From: Hypsibius dujardini
Lineage: Eukaryota > Tardigrada > Eutardigrada > Parachela > Hypsibiidae
Direction: 5' to 3'
NCBI GenBank assembly: GCA_001579985.1
Contig: LRSR01007003.1
Coordinates: 1-26,782, forward strand
Length of the DNA: 26,782 bases
The position numbers were made by a program, and so were the translations under genes. This document shows, in pieces, positions 1 through 22,903 of the stretch (the first letter of the stretch is position 1; every line of letters starts with the position of its first letter). The notes beneath the pieces are model-generated. The model was given only the letters and a program-made list of their open reading frames with translations, did not search any database and was not told the DNA's origin.

Positions 1-156
1 CTTCACGGAAGCAAAGCGCTGGATGGCCGAATTCATCATGCACCACCCGGCGAGAGAGAGGACCACCAGGAAGGGGTAGAAAAAGTAAGAACTTCCGGCG
101 GTGGAGAGGAAAGAGTCAGCAGCGGCGAAAGTGCACTGCTCCTGGTGATCAGCCAT
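1..156 (-). CDS. N-terminus of an unrecognised membrane protein, cut by the window edge
   Basis: Reading the minus strand from the ATG at 154-156 gives 52 codons open to the window edge, so only the first part of the protein is visible. It starts MADHQEQCTFAAADSF, then has a strongly hydrophobic stretch around residues 25-42 (YFFYPFLVVLSLAGW and following), then a more polar run ending FASVK. That pattern fits a signal-anchor or first transmembrane helix. Base composition resembles the confirmed exons and not the AT-rich flanks. An ATF/CREB-type palindrome lies about 70 bp upstream. I do not recognise the family. It could instead be a chance open frame, since no splice site or homology confirms it. 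Confidence 0.45.
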   Translation of the reverse strand, partial: MADHQEQCTFAAADSFLSTAGSSYFFYPFLVVLSLAGWCMMNSAIQRFASVK

Positions 157-225
157 TCACACACGACAGAAGGGCGATCAGCTGTTTCGTCAGAATCAAC
201 TGCCGAAAGGCAAAACAGTCAACTG

Positions 226-233
226 TGACGTCA
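226..233. promoter_or_regulatory. CRE/ATF consensus palindrome TGACGTCA
   Basis: A perfect 8-bp CRE (TGACGTCA) lies about 70 bp upstream of the minus-strand ATG at 156 and about 765 bp upstream of the prohibitin ATG. Position and perfect match make it a plausible promoter element for the minus-strand gene. A chance match cannot be excluded from sequence alone. Confidence 0.35.
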
Positions 234-449
234 CGGTGACCGTTTTCACTGGAAGGGAACTATACTGGCAATAAAAATAATGTGGAGAAAAACCGCCTTC
301 CGTCTTAGCAATAATATCTCCGCGCGCGAACTTTTGGCTTGGAAAAACAATTGATACGGGACTTTGATCCCAACGCCCAGCTGTCAGTATGGCACGATTA
401 TGCATTGTAAAGTAAAGGCTGCTTTCTTTGAGACTTGGAGAAGAGCTGA

Positions 450-575
450 TACACGCGTGGCAAAAACCTTGCGCTAGCCGAATCATACACTTTAACTCGG
501 ACTGCTACAACAGCTATGCATTGAACGAGTGTGATGGCTTAACTCGGTTAGCGCAAAGTTTTTTCCGCGTGTGTA
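450..575 (+). mobile_element. MITE copy 1 (TA-flanked, ~33-bp imperfect TIRs)
   Basis: The two ends form an imperfect inverted repeat: about 27 of 33 positions match when the right end (543-574) is reverse complemented against the left end (451-483). The shared core is GCAAAAACCTTGCGCTA followed by CCGA. The ends abut TA at 450-451 and 574-575, the target duplication expected of Tc1/mariner-type non-autonomous elements. The element is 122 bp with no coding capacity. A related copy lies in the opposite orientation near 4250-4375, and the interiors also align. The element sits in the divergent spacer between the left-edge gene and prohibitin. Confidence 0.75.
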
Positions 576-997
576 GCTTATCGCTGGATTAGTGAAACAA
601 TCAATCGACCTAATGGAATCGACTTTGAATCTTCATAAAGCTGTGTCATATTCTGCAGATCAACTAGTGCAGGTTAAAAGGAGGAGATAATCTCACTCAT
701 CATTCAAATAAGAAAAAAGATGGGGCAAATGGTGTGAGTATAGAATATAGATTACAAATTGTAAAACTGGGGAAACTGCTCTTACATCAATCAATCAATC
801 AACAGGAACCCTGGATACCAAGGGTGGGGAATCAGGGGGGCGCCAGTATACAAGAGGCGGAGCTTAAAACCAATGAAAGTTGAAACTCCAGAGTTCCTCA
901 AGTTCGTCGCTGCGTTCTATCGGGACTTTAACATCATTCACTCGCTCCCCTTTTTTTACACCTGAATTAAAAACCAAAAATCTCGCCAGACTTCATA

Positions 998-2776
998 ATG
1001 GCCCAATTATTCAACCGGCTCGGATCGCTCGGTCTCGGTATTGCAATCGCCGGCGGGATCGCCTCATCAGCTCTGTATAACGGTAGGTCCCTTTCTTTTT
1101 CTTGCTGAATCTTTCTTTCTCAGGTGCGCACTCTCGATTCACTATTCCGAGTGGGAAATTGAATGAGGCATTGGGTTTTGCAGTGGATGGGGGGCATCGC
1201 GCGGTGATCTACGACAGGTTTCAGGGAGTGCGCAACTACGTCGTCGGAGAAGGGACACATTTCATCATCCCGTGGGTGCAGAAGCCCATCATCTACGATG
1301 TCCGGTCACGGCCTCGCAACGTCCCTGTCATCACCGGTAGCAAAGGTAGGTCGGTTGGAAGTGTTGTAGGGCCCGCGAAGAGGGGAATTCGGCGTCTTTA
1401 AACAAATATGAGTGCTCAACATTTCACGAACTATAGCGGTTGATTGATTGATTGACTGTTGATTTGTGTGATTGAAGTTAACAATACATCAATCAAGCGA
1501 AAGTGAATCGGTAATAATCAGCATAACGCATATACATCTTGTTCTTTTTATTGGCTGGTTTATATGTATCTTTTTACTCACTATAGATCTCCAAAACGTC
1601 AACATAACCCTCCGCATTCTCCATCGGCCGGTGGAGGAGAATCTACCGAAACTCTACCAGATTTTGGGTGTGGATTATGACGAGAGGGTCCTGCCATCGA
1701 TTGCCAATGAGGTCCTGAAGGCCGTTGTGGTGAGTGTTAGACAACTTGCACTAAAACGGCGCTAGTTTTTTAGGCAAGGAGTGCATGGTCCAAGAGTTAA
1801 TCGACCAATCCAATCTATCGATGAAACAAATTCTCGTCGCTATAATGCACTGTTTACCTTTTGCAGGCCCAATTTGATGCAAGTGAGCTTATCACACAGC
1901 GTGAGATAGTCAGTCAGAGAGTCAGTGAAGAGCTTACGGATCGCGCCGCACAATTCGGACTGATTTTGGATGATATTGCCATTGTGAGTTGAGCGACATC
2001 CCACGTAGATTCACGGGATTGTTGCTAGCTTCGATTGAAATTAAGTGTATTTCATTTGACTTGATCCGACAGATTGACTGATTGATTGATTTGACTTGAT
2101 GTAATCCCGTTTTGATTGACGCAATACGACGATACTGTACTACCAACTTGAATAGATGAGGGACGCTTATTTTCGACGTGGTTGATTTGTTGATTGGCAC
2201 CTTATAGTGAGTCATGTTTTGTCCCGTCGCGTACGACCTATTAGTTTGGATTATTGGTGCTTTGCAGACGCATCTGACTTTCGGTCGTGACTTCACCTTG
2301 GCCGTTGAGATGAAACAAGTGGCTCAACAGGAGGCGGAACGTGCGAGGTTTCTCGTGGAAAAGGTACGCACCTGGTATATCGCGCATGACACGTTGTGTA
2401 CCGGCAGGAATGCATGGAGGCAAATGATGAATACTTTACCTCAGACATGTCTTGATGATCAAAAACACTCTAATTTTTTTCTGATCCTTACCTCTCATGA
2501 TTAACTGACGTTTCCACGTCTTTGTTTTGCTCACATACATTCTTTCACCTTTGCTCTTAACAGGCGGAGCAGAAGAAACGCGCCACAATTATCTCTGCAG
2601 AGGGAGACTCGGTCGGTGCACAGCTATTGGCGGACGCTTTCGGAAAGTCCGGAGAAGCCCTGGTGGAGCTTCGTAAAATTGAAGCTGCCGAAGACATTGC
2701 ATACCAGCTGTCTAAGGCCAAGAATGTTGCATATTTACCTTCCGGCCAGCACACCCTTCTCAGTCTGCCGCAGTAG
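998..2776 (+). CDS. PHB1: Prohibitin 1 (PHB1), complete, six exons
   Basis: PHB1 forms ring complexes with PHB2 in the mitochondrial inner membrane and acts as a scaffold and chaperone. Exons are 998-1082, 1184-1345, 1587-1729, 1867-1983, 2268-2363 and 2564-2776. All introns are GT-AG and all phases agree, giving 271 aa (human PHB1 has 272). The start [12 protein letters not shown] leads into the hydrophobic N-terminal anchor (about residues 8-27). The SPFH/prohibitin domain follows, with [38 protein letters not shown] and [10 protein letters not shown]. Then come the coiled-coil region ([13 protein letters not shown]) and the conserved tail [15 protein letters not shown] ending SLPQ. VITGSKDLQ and the C-terminus identify PHB1 and not PHB2. 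The first and last exons are below or merged in simple ORF calls, so the splice model is mine. Introns carry TGAT-type repeats near 1440 and 2075. Confidence 0.97.
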
Positions 2777-3640
2777 TGGAGTTGGCTTTTTATCTTCACA
2801 TAGCGCATCCATAGTCGTGTTCTACTTCATGACTGAGTTTCACTGACTTCCTTTAAAGTGTGTTCTAGTGTTTGTTTGACATACAGTAATTGGCTGTTGA
2901 CTGCTTACACTTCCAAAACAACAGTTAAAGCCTAAAATTAAAGGAAAACGCGTCCATGCAGCATCTCAAATTTGTTCGCTTATTTGTCTGTCTGCAAGTT
3001 CCGTTTGTTGTCTGCTTGTCTATCTGACTGACTGTTTGTCTATTTGACTGTCTGCCTTGCCTAACATTACCGGTAAATGGATATTGCCACTGCTACACAC
3101 AATTTTGGCAGTGGAGACTTCGTTGTATTGTTCGTCTTATTATACTAATTGTAGAACAAATATGGTTTGCTCTATGCATTTCGTTAGAACCTAACATTTA
3201 GAGGGAGATTGGATTGAGTGAGTCGTTTTCGCTCGTGAACACTAGACAGTAAAGCCTCCGCAGTCACTCCTTCCGCACTATTAGTAAGAGCACGATGTGT
3301 TTTCCCCATTCCTTCGAACTACAAAACCTTCATACTATATCACAACACCTTTTTGATTGACATCATTCGTGCATCTTACTTAGTACAAAACAAGGAAAAG
3401 ACGTAAGGTACATAGAACCGTGTGTAACGTGCTGAAAAACGAAACTCACCCACGTTGGTTGAGATAGCGAAACGGAAAAATGATCAAACGAAACGTGATC
3501 AAAATGGATGAATGAAAGTAAACGCCCACTTGTAAATGGGAGTTTTCAGAAATTAAACATAACGCAAACCAAATGCCAATCATAATTTGAGAAGACGTGG
3601 TAAAAAAAGTCCGTGAAATCACACCAAATTTGGCATGCAC
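2777..3640. other. Convergent intergenic region between prohibitin and the minus-strand gene
   Basis: This stretch holds the presumed 3' untranslated regions of two converging genes and a degenerate TCTGTCTG-like patch near 2985-3055. I see no coding signal. Short ORFs here are AT-rich and lack splice or homology support. Confidence 0.5.
2937..2942 (+). terminator. Possible polyadenylation signal for prohibitin (ATTAAA)
   Basis: The common variant hexamer ATTAAA occurs about 160 bp after the prohibitin stop codon. No AATAAA lies closer. Weak evidence on its own. Confidence 0.3.
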
Positions 3641-5206
3641 CTAGCAGACAGGAAGGCTACGATTCCGCCTGTCACGAACTTTCATCCTCAGCTCGTCCAA
3701 GTGATCCTGACTTATGTTGCTCTTCCGGGATTTCATTTCCATCTTCTAAATGCAGAACAATGCCAGGTGACACAGGAACGCTAAGGACAAGTAATATTAC
3801 TAGCTAGGAGATTTGGATTGGGTCACTCACCTTCCGCCATGCCACAGAAAAATGCAGCATCCTCCGCGCTTCGTTACTAACTGGATCATGCACATCGTTG
3901 AATGCCATGGCGTTAAGTGGGATCAAGGCGAGCTCCGTCGAAAGACACGTTGCGTTCATGTCGTCCTCCCCCGCCATTTCCACCAACTCCAGTAAGCTTT
4001 TCTGCCTAAAAAGAAGAAGCTGGTGGATTTAACAGGCAAACAGATCAAAAAGAGAAACCGTTTATACGAAAAGGGGGCAAGAATCCCGCACTTTAAGATT
4101 TTTTGCAGATAAACCACCGTAATCCCTTTCGGTAGTATCAAAGGCATCTTGAACGGATCGAAATCGAATATGCTGCAACAATAAATCAAAACACAAATAA
4201 ATAAGACAACCAGTTATACATGTATTCGGCGAGGTGGCAACCATGTTTGACCAAGAGGCAAAATCCTTGCGCTAACCGAGTTGGGCCGTTCGTTCGACGC
4301 ATGGCAGGCTGTTGTAACACAGTCCTGAGTTAGAGTGCTTAATTCGGTCAGCGCAAGGTTTTTGCCACGTCTGTACTGATACAATCAAGCAATCAAACGA
4401 GGTAGACGCATGTCACACCAAAATCAAATCTTCACTTTCCAGCACTCTTAGGTTAGTGTGGAAAACTGGAACACGCATGGTTCTACAAATATCCGATTGT
4501 CGAAATACAGTACCAGAAATCAGTCAAATGCTCTCACCTGGTCGCCGGGGACGTTGTCATAAAGGCAACGACAGCCTTCATTGATTTCGCTGAAGACACG
4601 TTTTCCTTCCTAAACATCCTCTCAAATCTCCAATTAAGCTCTGCCTTCTCGAAACTCACGGCTTTAAATAGAGTTATTAAAAACGAGATAGGATTGCCCA
4701 ACTTACTGCGTAGCCTTCCAGGAACAAAATTTATCGATACGCGTGGCGACGCAATTAACGGCGTCTTCCAGCGGCGGCAAAACTCTCGAAACTTCTTCAT
4801 CCTTCTCGCCCACCGTCCGCGGCAGTGACAGGGGAGTAGCTCCACATTCGGGCAATCCGTTTTGGCCATCCACGGTGGAAGAATCGAGGAAAGAGTCGTC
4901 CGTCGCTACCAACGCAAACGCATTACGAAGATCTCTGGCAGGGTTGTGCATCAAAACGGGTTCCTCCCGTTCCTCCATCTCGCTATGGCCTCGTTTCCTT
5001 CCTTGCTGCGGCGGCGTGAAGATTTGTGACCTCCTGGCCACGACAGGCGGCATGTCGACATCGTGCTGCTGCTTGGCGTTCTCGTCATCGTCTGATCCAG
5101 AATCGGGAAGACGCGGACTTTCTGGCACGATTATTTCACCCTCCTGGTAATCTGCGGCGGCCAACTCCGCGTCAGTCAGGATGCCAAGTCGAGAAGAGTC
5201 GGACAT
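3641..5206 (-). CDS. Unrecognised five-exon gene, acidic N-terminus, ~316 aa
   Basis: Read from ATG 5206: exon 1 5206 to about 4741 or 4707, exon 2 4661-4538, exon 3 4172-4092, exon 4 4005-3831, exon 5 3745-3641 (stop TAG). Junctions 2/3, 3/4 and 4/5 have good GT/AG sites and matching phases. For exon 1 the best-looking donor (GTAAGT after 4707) is out of phase with exon 2; the weaker donor GTATCG after 4741 is in phase and gives 316 aa. The N-terminal ~165 residues are acidic and low in complexity (PDSGSDDDENAKQQHDVD) with a basic patch GRKRGH, so probably disordered and nuclear. The later exons look folded (SIFDFDPFKMPLILPKGI, then LLELVEMAGEDDM) and end in a basic tail with KMEMKSRK and RDRRNRSLPVC. 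I do not recognise the family. It shares a 355-bp divergent promoter region with POLE. Confidence 0.62.
4248..4375 (-). mobile_element. MITE copy 2, same family as 450-575, inverted orientation
   Basis: The right end (about 4343-4373) reverse complements to CAGACGTGGCAAAAACCTTG and continues GCGCTGACCGAAT, closely matching the left end of the copy at 450-575. The opposite end (GGCAAAATCCTTGCGCTAAC, about 4257-4276) forms the inverted-repeat partner. The reverse-complemented interior also aligns with copy 1 (shared ACTC, CTACAACAGC-like and GAACGA blocks). TA follows the right end at 4374-4375; the left flank is TG, so that end has decayed. It lies in the intron between exons 3 and 2 of the minus-strand gene. 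Confidence 0.7.
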
Positions 5207-5561
5207 ATTTTCGGCCTTTTCTCCTAGTCCCTAATTACGAAGGAGAAGGCGAAAAGAACGGCTCCACAGAAATGGACAAAATGCATTGTGTTGTTCTCGC
5301 GAATATTCTGTTCCCACGTGAAGAATTTGTTCGCATCGAGACAAATATGTTCGCGCTGAGGATGAGAATGCACGCTAGGAACAAAATGTTCGGTCGCGGA
5401 GAATAAAATGTTCGATTGCGGAGAATAAAATGTTCAGCCTCGAACAAGTTTGCATTTAAGCGCGCCTAAAATCCTTTTCTGCATTTTCATTTCTTGCGGT
5501 TATTAAAGTGCATGAAAAAACATATTGTCAAATTGTGTTAGATTACTGTTTGCTTCTGAAA
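5207..5561. promoter_or_regulatory. Divergent promoter region between the unknown gene and POLE
   Basis: Only 355 bp separate the two start codons, so both promoters and 5' UTRs must fit here. The segment has an E-box CACGTG at 5315-5320 and recurrent TGTTCG hexamers at 5328, 5348, 5387 and 5409, with TGTTCA at 5431 and the reverse CGAACA at 5441-5446. The copies at 5387, 5409 and 5431 are exactly 22 bp apart, within a 22-bp tandem repeat containing GGAGAATAAAATGTTC. TTCGCGC at 5351-5357 and AAGCGCGCC near 5458-5466 loosely resemble E2F sites. The functions are inference. Confidence 0.5.
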
Positions 5562-18921
<13,360 letters not shown>

Positions 18922-19131
18922 CACTGCGGCCAGGTTCTGACGTGCGCTGAGGGTTCCTCCTCTTTGTTTGCGCGCCTGCAACCGGATGATGTCTCGGTTT
19001 TATTGTCCGTGGCGCGTGTGTGTCTGCCGTAACAACGACCTCCTTTTTCTCCCGGACGAAGGGATACCGGGGGGAAATGCGCAATTCCGTGCTGTATTAT
19101 TTATTACTCATATTCTCATTTAAATGTACAG

Positions 19132-19182
19132 CTGGCGGAGAAAATTGCTACGGTTCGCCAGGAGTTGATTGATCTGGTGTAA
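19132..19182 (+). other. POLE: Candidate alternative last coding exon of POLE
   Basis: A strong 3' splice site (pyrimidine-rich run then TGTACAG, ending 19131) is followed by 16 open codons LAEKIATVRQELIDLV and TAA. If the GTGATG at 18910-18915 in exon 31 is used as a donor, the phase matches and the tail changes from NYPAVMQ to NYPA plus these residues. The simpler model ends at TGA 18919-18921. Vertebrate POLE ends shortly after the WLL...NP motif, so both are possible. Confidence 0.4.
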
Positions 19183-19417
19183 TACGTGCAAAATGGAAAG
19201 CATTGATTGATAGTTTGGCCAGTCAGGTGCAATGTTTCAGTTTGACCAATCAGTCGAACATACACCTGTCGGTGTTCAATTCAGACAATCAACCAATCAA
19301 TCGACCGTTTATTCCCCAAACTGGTAATGTTACACGTCTCTGGTGGCACCGAATCAATCCATCAATCTATCTTATTACTTCCCAAGGTGGGGGGGGGGGA
19401 GGGGAGGGTGCAAATCC

Positions 19418-19423
19418 AATAAA
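19418..19423 (+). terminator. Polyadenylation signal AATAAA downstream of POLE
   Basis: A canonical AATAAA about 500 bp after the POLE stop, and 236 bp after the alternative stop. It is preceded by a poly-G run and followed by an A-rich stretch. Confidence 0.45.
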
Positions 19424-19443
19424 AAAAATTTATAAAGCATTTG

Positions 19444-19800
19444 TTAACTAATGAAGAGAGTTTCTTACTCGTACAACATATTCTCTTGCTAATGAAGGCA
19501 ATTTCATTGTTAGTACAGATAATTGTCTTTCTCATAAAGCATATTTTGTTAAAGGGATGACAAAAACTAAAATCGACTCGACTAATTAGTTTTTTAGCCA
19601 AGAAAATTTTTTTTAGTTATGAAGGCGGTTTTGTTATAACAGTTGATTTTCCTGCTCAAAAAGCAGATTCACTTAGCCCGAAAGCCGATTATCTTTCTTT
19701 CTCATAAAGCAGATTGTCTTACTCGTATAATAGATCTTTGTACTAATGAAGGCAATAGAAAAGAAAAAGCAGATTTTCTTACTCATGCAGGCCATTTTTC
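19444..19800. repeat. Diverged 21-bp tandem repeat downstream of POLE
   Basis: Units resembling TTNCTNATAAAGCAGATTNTC start at 19444, 19465, 19486, 19507, 19528 and 19549, exactly 21 bp apart. The pattern recurs in register at 19698 and 19719, with looser copies between and after. Units are highly diverged from each other while the spacing is kept. Confidence 0.8.
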
Positions 19801-20113
19801 AGGGTGCGGCGCTGCCGCAGTACGTGCATGCGCCCTTTTAAAATATGGATTTGGTTTTGATGTCTTTGTTGAACACCGCAGCGGCAGTAATGTATGACAC
19901 ACTATCACGTTCGACGCTAACTTAAACGTGGCATAAGACTGGCTAGCCTAATTTTTTAGAAGTTTTACTGGGCATTTGTGCGAAAATTAGGGCGTGTGAA
20001 ATATCGGGCTTGAATTGCTGCGGCTCGCAGGTGATTTCTGTCCCAGGTGATGATCGAATATAATCTACAGTATAGATTACTTTACCAACAGATAGTCCCC
20101 ACCGGTCATGCTA

Positions 20114-20299
20114 CTGAACCGAATGGCCTTTGCACAGGCCGATCCTGAACCGAATGGCCTTTGCACAGGCCGATCCTGAACCGAATGGGCTTTGCACAGG
20201 CCGATCCTGAACCGAATGGGCTTTGCACAGGCCGATCCTGAACCGAATGGCCTTTGCACAGGCCGATCCTGAATCGAATGGCCTTTGCACAGGCCGATC
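20114..20299. repeat. 31-bp minisatellite, six copies
   Basis: Six contiguous 31-bp units beginning CTGAACCGAATGG and containing GGCCTTTGCACAGGCC, which can form a small GGCC stem. Copies differ by single substitutions: two have GGGC for GGCC, and the last has ATCG for ACCG. Confidence 0.97.
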
Positions 20300-21737
20300 C
20301 TTATCCGATGAAGGATACGATTCTACGGGAAACTACAAATAACAAATCCAAAAATAAAACCGCACGAATACGCATACCATACGCAATCAATCGTGCACCA
20401 CTAAATTGAGGGAGATCCATCAAAACCCATCTTTTAAAAAAATTTAAAACTTTTTAAACTCAAAAGTGGTGTAAGGGTCCACGCTAATAACTTTCTCAGT
20501 TGTTATGCGATTGAGATAATTTTAATCGCATTAAAGAGCTTAATTATTGTACCCTTCCTGTTTTACTAAAAAATAGTATTTTTTGCTGCATTTTGCGTTT
20601 CCAATTTTGATCTGAAGTTAGAGATGCACGATTTGTTTCTATCCGTGTATACAGTTCTCAGGCTACAAATCCGATTAAACTCATTTAAGTAAGCTCAACT
20701 CAACTACATTTTTCGACTCTTGATCAAAAGATACGCGCTTCTAGAAACTTTTATTCTGTCATTTATTTCTAAAAACTAACATTCTGCTCGCGTTTCGAAT
20801 AATACTGAATAAGGTGTATAAATTTTGAAAGCTCACACATGTCGCTTCACATAAATTTAGACTAATAAAAAGAGTAATCACACGCCCTGTCAAGGACCTC
20901 ACAAATTCTGTGCGGAATGGCGCATAATTGGTGTGAAAAATTTAATTTTCATATGACTTATCGTACTTAATCTTTTCATGTGTACCAGGGGATGTATTCG
21001 ATTCGAGGGTCCGATGCGATCTTCTACTGCAGTGTTGCGCACTAGAGATCCATTGATCTACTGGGGATTCTGGTTCGATCCAGACGATGGCCAGACGTCA
21101 AACGGTATTTTGATCTTAGTAGGCAAATGAATTAAGGAGATTTTGTTCTCGTGCTAATCGTGGATTATAATCGTGGCTAATCCGTTTGGGCCTAAATTCG
21201 CATTTGAGCGCAAACGGAGTTCCATAACTCAGTTCTTATTCAGGCTAAGTAAATTCCTCTCAATCTCAATTCTACCAGTCGACAATCAGTACTTCAACAG
21301 CTCCCTGTGTTGGTGCTGGTTTACTGCATTAATTTTTCCACGGAACGAATCTCACACCTCGAAGTTTAAAAAACAAATGACCTTACTAACACCTCCAGGA
21401 TTTTTTCCCTTGGGTTGTAATGTACCAATACAACTTAATTACAGGAAACATATTGAGGGGACGGGAAGTGACGCGGAAGAGGTGGAGCAGAAATTAGTTC
21501 TTTCCGTTAGGAAGAGGGAGTACACCGGTATTCCGGCTATCTCGCCCGAGATCACGCGTGGAAGAGGACACCAGCGCAGCAAAACAATTCTGCGAACACT
21601 CACCCTCATTCGCATTTTATGTCGATTTGGAGTATTGCATCAATAATAGAAAACCTATAAAATCTATAGTAGGAACCGTGCTCTGACAAAGGGCGGTCTC
21701 AGAGATTTTCTTCTTCGACGAAACCTTCCATATTGAT

Positions 21738-22132
21738 ACTACCAGTACCAGGGTACCAGTACCAGAGGACCAGGACCAGGGTACCAGTTACAGAGGACCA
21801 GGACCAGGGTACCAGTACCAGAGGACCAGTACCAGGGTACCAGTACCAGAGGACCAGGACCAGGGTACCAGTACCAGAGGACCAGTACCAGGGTACCAGT
21901 ACCAGAGGACCAGTACCAGGGTACCAGTACCAGAGGACCAGGAACAGGGTACCAGTTACATAGGACCAGGACCAGGATACCAGTACCAGAGGACCAGTAC
22001 CAGGGTACCAGTTACAGAGGACCAGGACCAGGGTGCCAGTACCAGAGGACCAAGAACAGGGTACCAGTACCAGAGGACCAGTACCAGGGTACCAGTACCA
22101 GAGGACCAGGACCAGGGTACCAGTACCAGAGG
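21738..22132. repeat. 28-bp minisatellite, about 14 copies (CCAG-rich)
   Basis: Units of the type GGTACCAGTACCAGAGGACC plus AGGACCAG, with A/G and GTACC/GTTAC variants distributed among copies. The period is not a multiple of three, so the ORFs it creates on both strands cycle frames and are not genes. Confidence 0.95.
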
Positions 22133-22767
22133 ATCAATACGTGTTCCAAAATACACTGAGAGATGTTACCGTACAATGTCAACACGGGAAATTAAGCTTC
22201 TTGGAGGAAAAGTCCATTGGGACAACCCCCTGGCATACGGCACCCCGACATTTCATACCTCGAGAGCTCGTATACCGACATGTCGTACCCCGACAATTTG
22301 CACTCATAGGCAAGTCGCATCAAGAGACATTTCGTATTCCGACTTTTCGCACAAGGACGAACGTTCGGTTCTCTAATCTCAGAATCTACAAAACCTACAG
22401 AAAACCGATATTTCGACACACTAACCTTGACATTTTTCATCAGACTGTACTGAGCGAGAATCATCCGGGGAGTACAGCATAAAACTGACGGAATTCAAAT
22501 TAATGTCATTCAGTCGAATGAATTTTTCAGCGTTACCAGCAAATGTGGCTCTTTCCGTGCACTTCGCGCACGAGGTCCCTGGCATTTCTTCACTCGGCCG
22601 CGGATACGGCAACAAATGGAATATTGCAGATGATCAGATTGAGACAGCACTGTCAGTGTTGATGAGGTTCTGTGCATGCGCTTCGCGCGAGCACCGTTTC
22701 CGGTGAGCGGAATACCAATTGCTACATGTACGGTATCATAAACCAGCTGCGCCTGTATGTATTGTGT

Positions 22768-22903
22768 CCAGGATGACGATATATGTCTGGGTACGAAATG
22801 TCCATGATGACTATATATGTCTGGGTACGAAATGTCCATGATGACTATATATGTCTGGGTACGAAATGTCCATGATTAAAATATATGTCTGGGTACGAAT
22901 TGA
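22768..22903. repeat. 34-bp minisatellite, four copies
   Basis: Units start at 22768, 22802, 22836 and 22870 and contain ATATATGTCTGGGTACGAAA. A decayed tail with TCTGGRTACGAATTG motifs follows to about 22940. Related motifs in the opposite orientation occur at 22215-22345. Confidence 0.92.

Larger units (their letters stand above)
157..997. other. Intergenic region between the left-edge gene and prohibitin
   Basis: This divergent spacer holds the CRE at 226-233, the MITE at 450-575, a short (AATC)n run near 786-803 and a G-rich patch near 825-865. I see no convincing coding sequence. The 5' untranslated region of prohibitin should lie in the last part, but no TATA box stands out. Confidence 0.5.

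Noticed and set aside
4534-5206. Joining exon 1 to exon 2 of the minus-strand gene through the GTAAGT donor at 4701-4706
   Set aside because: It leaves exon 2 out of frame with an early stop. The weaker donor at 4735-4740 keeps the frame, so I list the first only as an alternative.
20114-20299. CRISPR-like array of 31-bp repeats
   Set aside because: The units are directly adjacent without unique spacers, and the genome is eukaryotic.
21030-21115. tRNA- or SINE-like segment with GGTTCGATCC
   Set aside because: The T-arm would have a six-base loop, no acceptor stem pairs with it, and no convincing A box lies at the right distance.
21173-21646. 157-aa ORF in the intergenic region
   Set aside because: No recognisable domain, no splice or promoter support, and composition like the surrounding AT-rich DNA. 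A decayed gene cannot be excluded.
21733-22156. ORFs on both strands over the 28-bp array (QYQRTRTRVPVPEDQ type)
   Set aside because: They arise from a repeat whose period is not divisible by three and exist on both strands.
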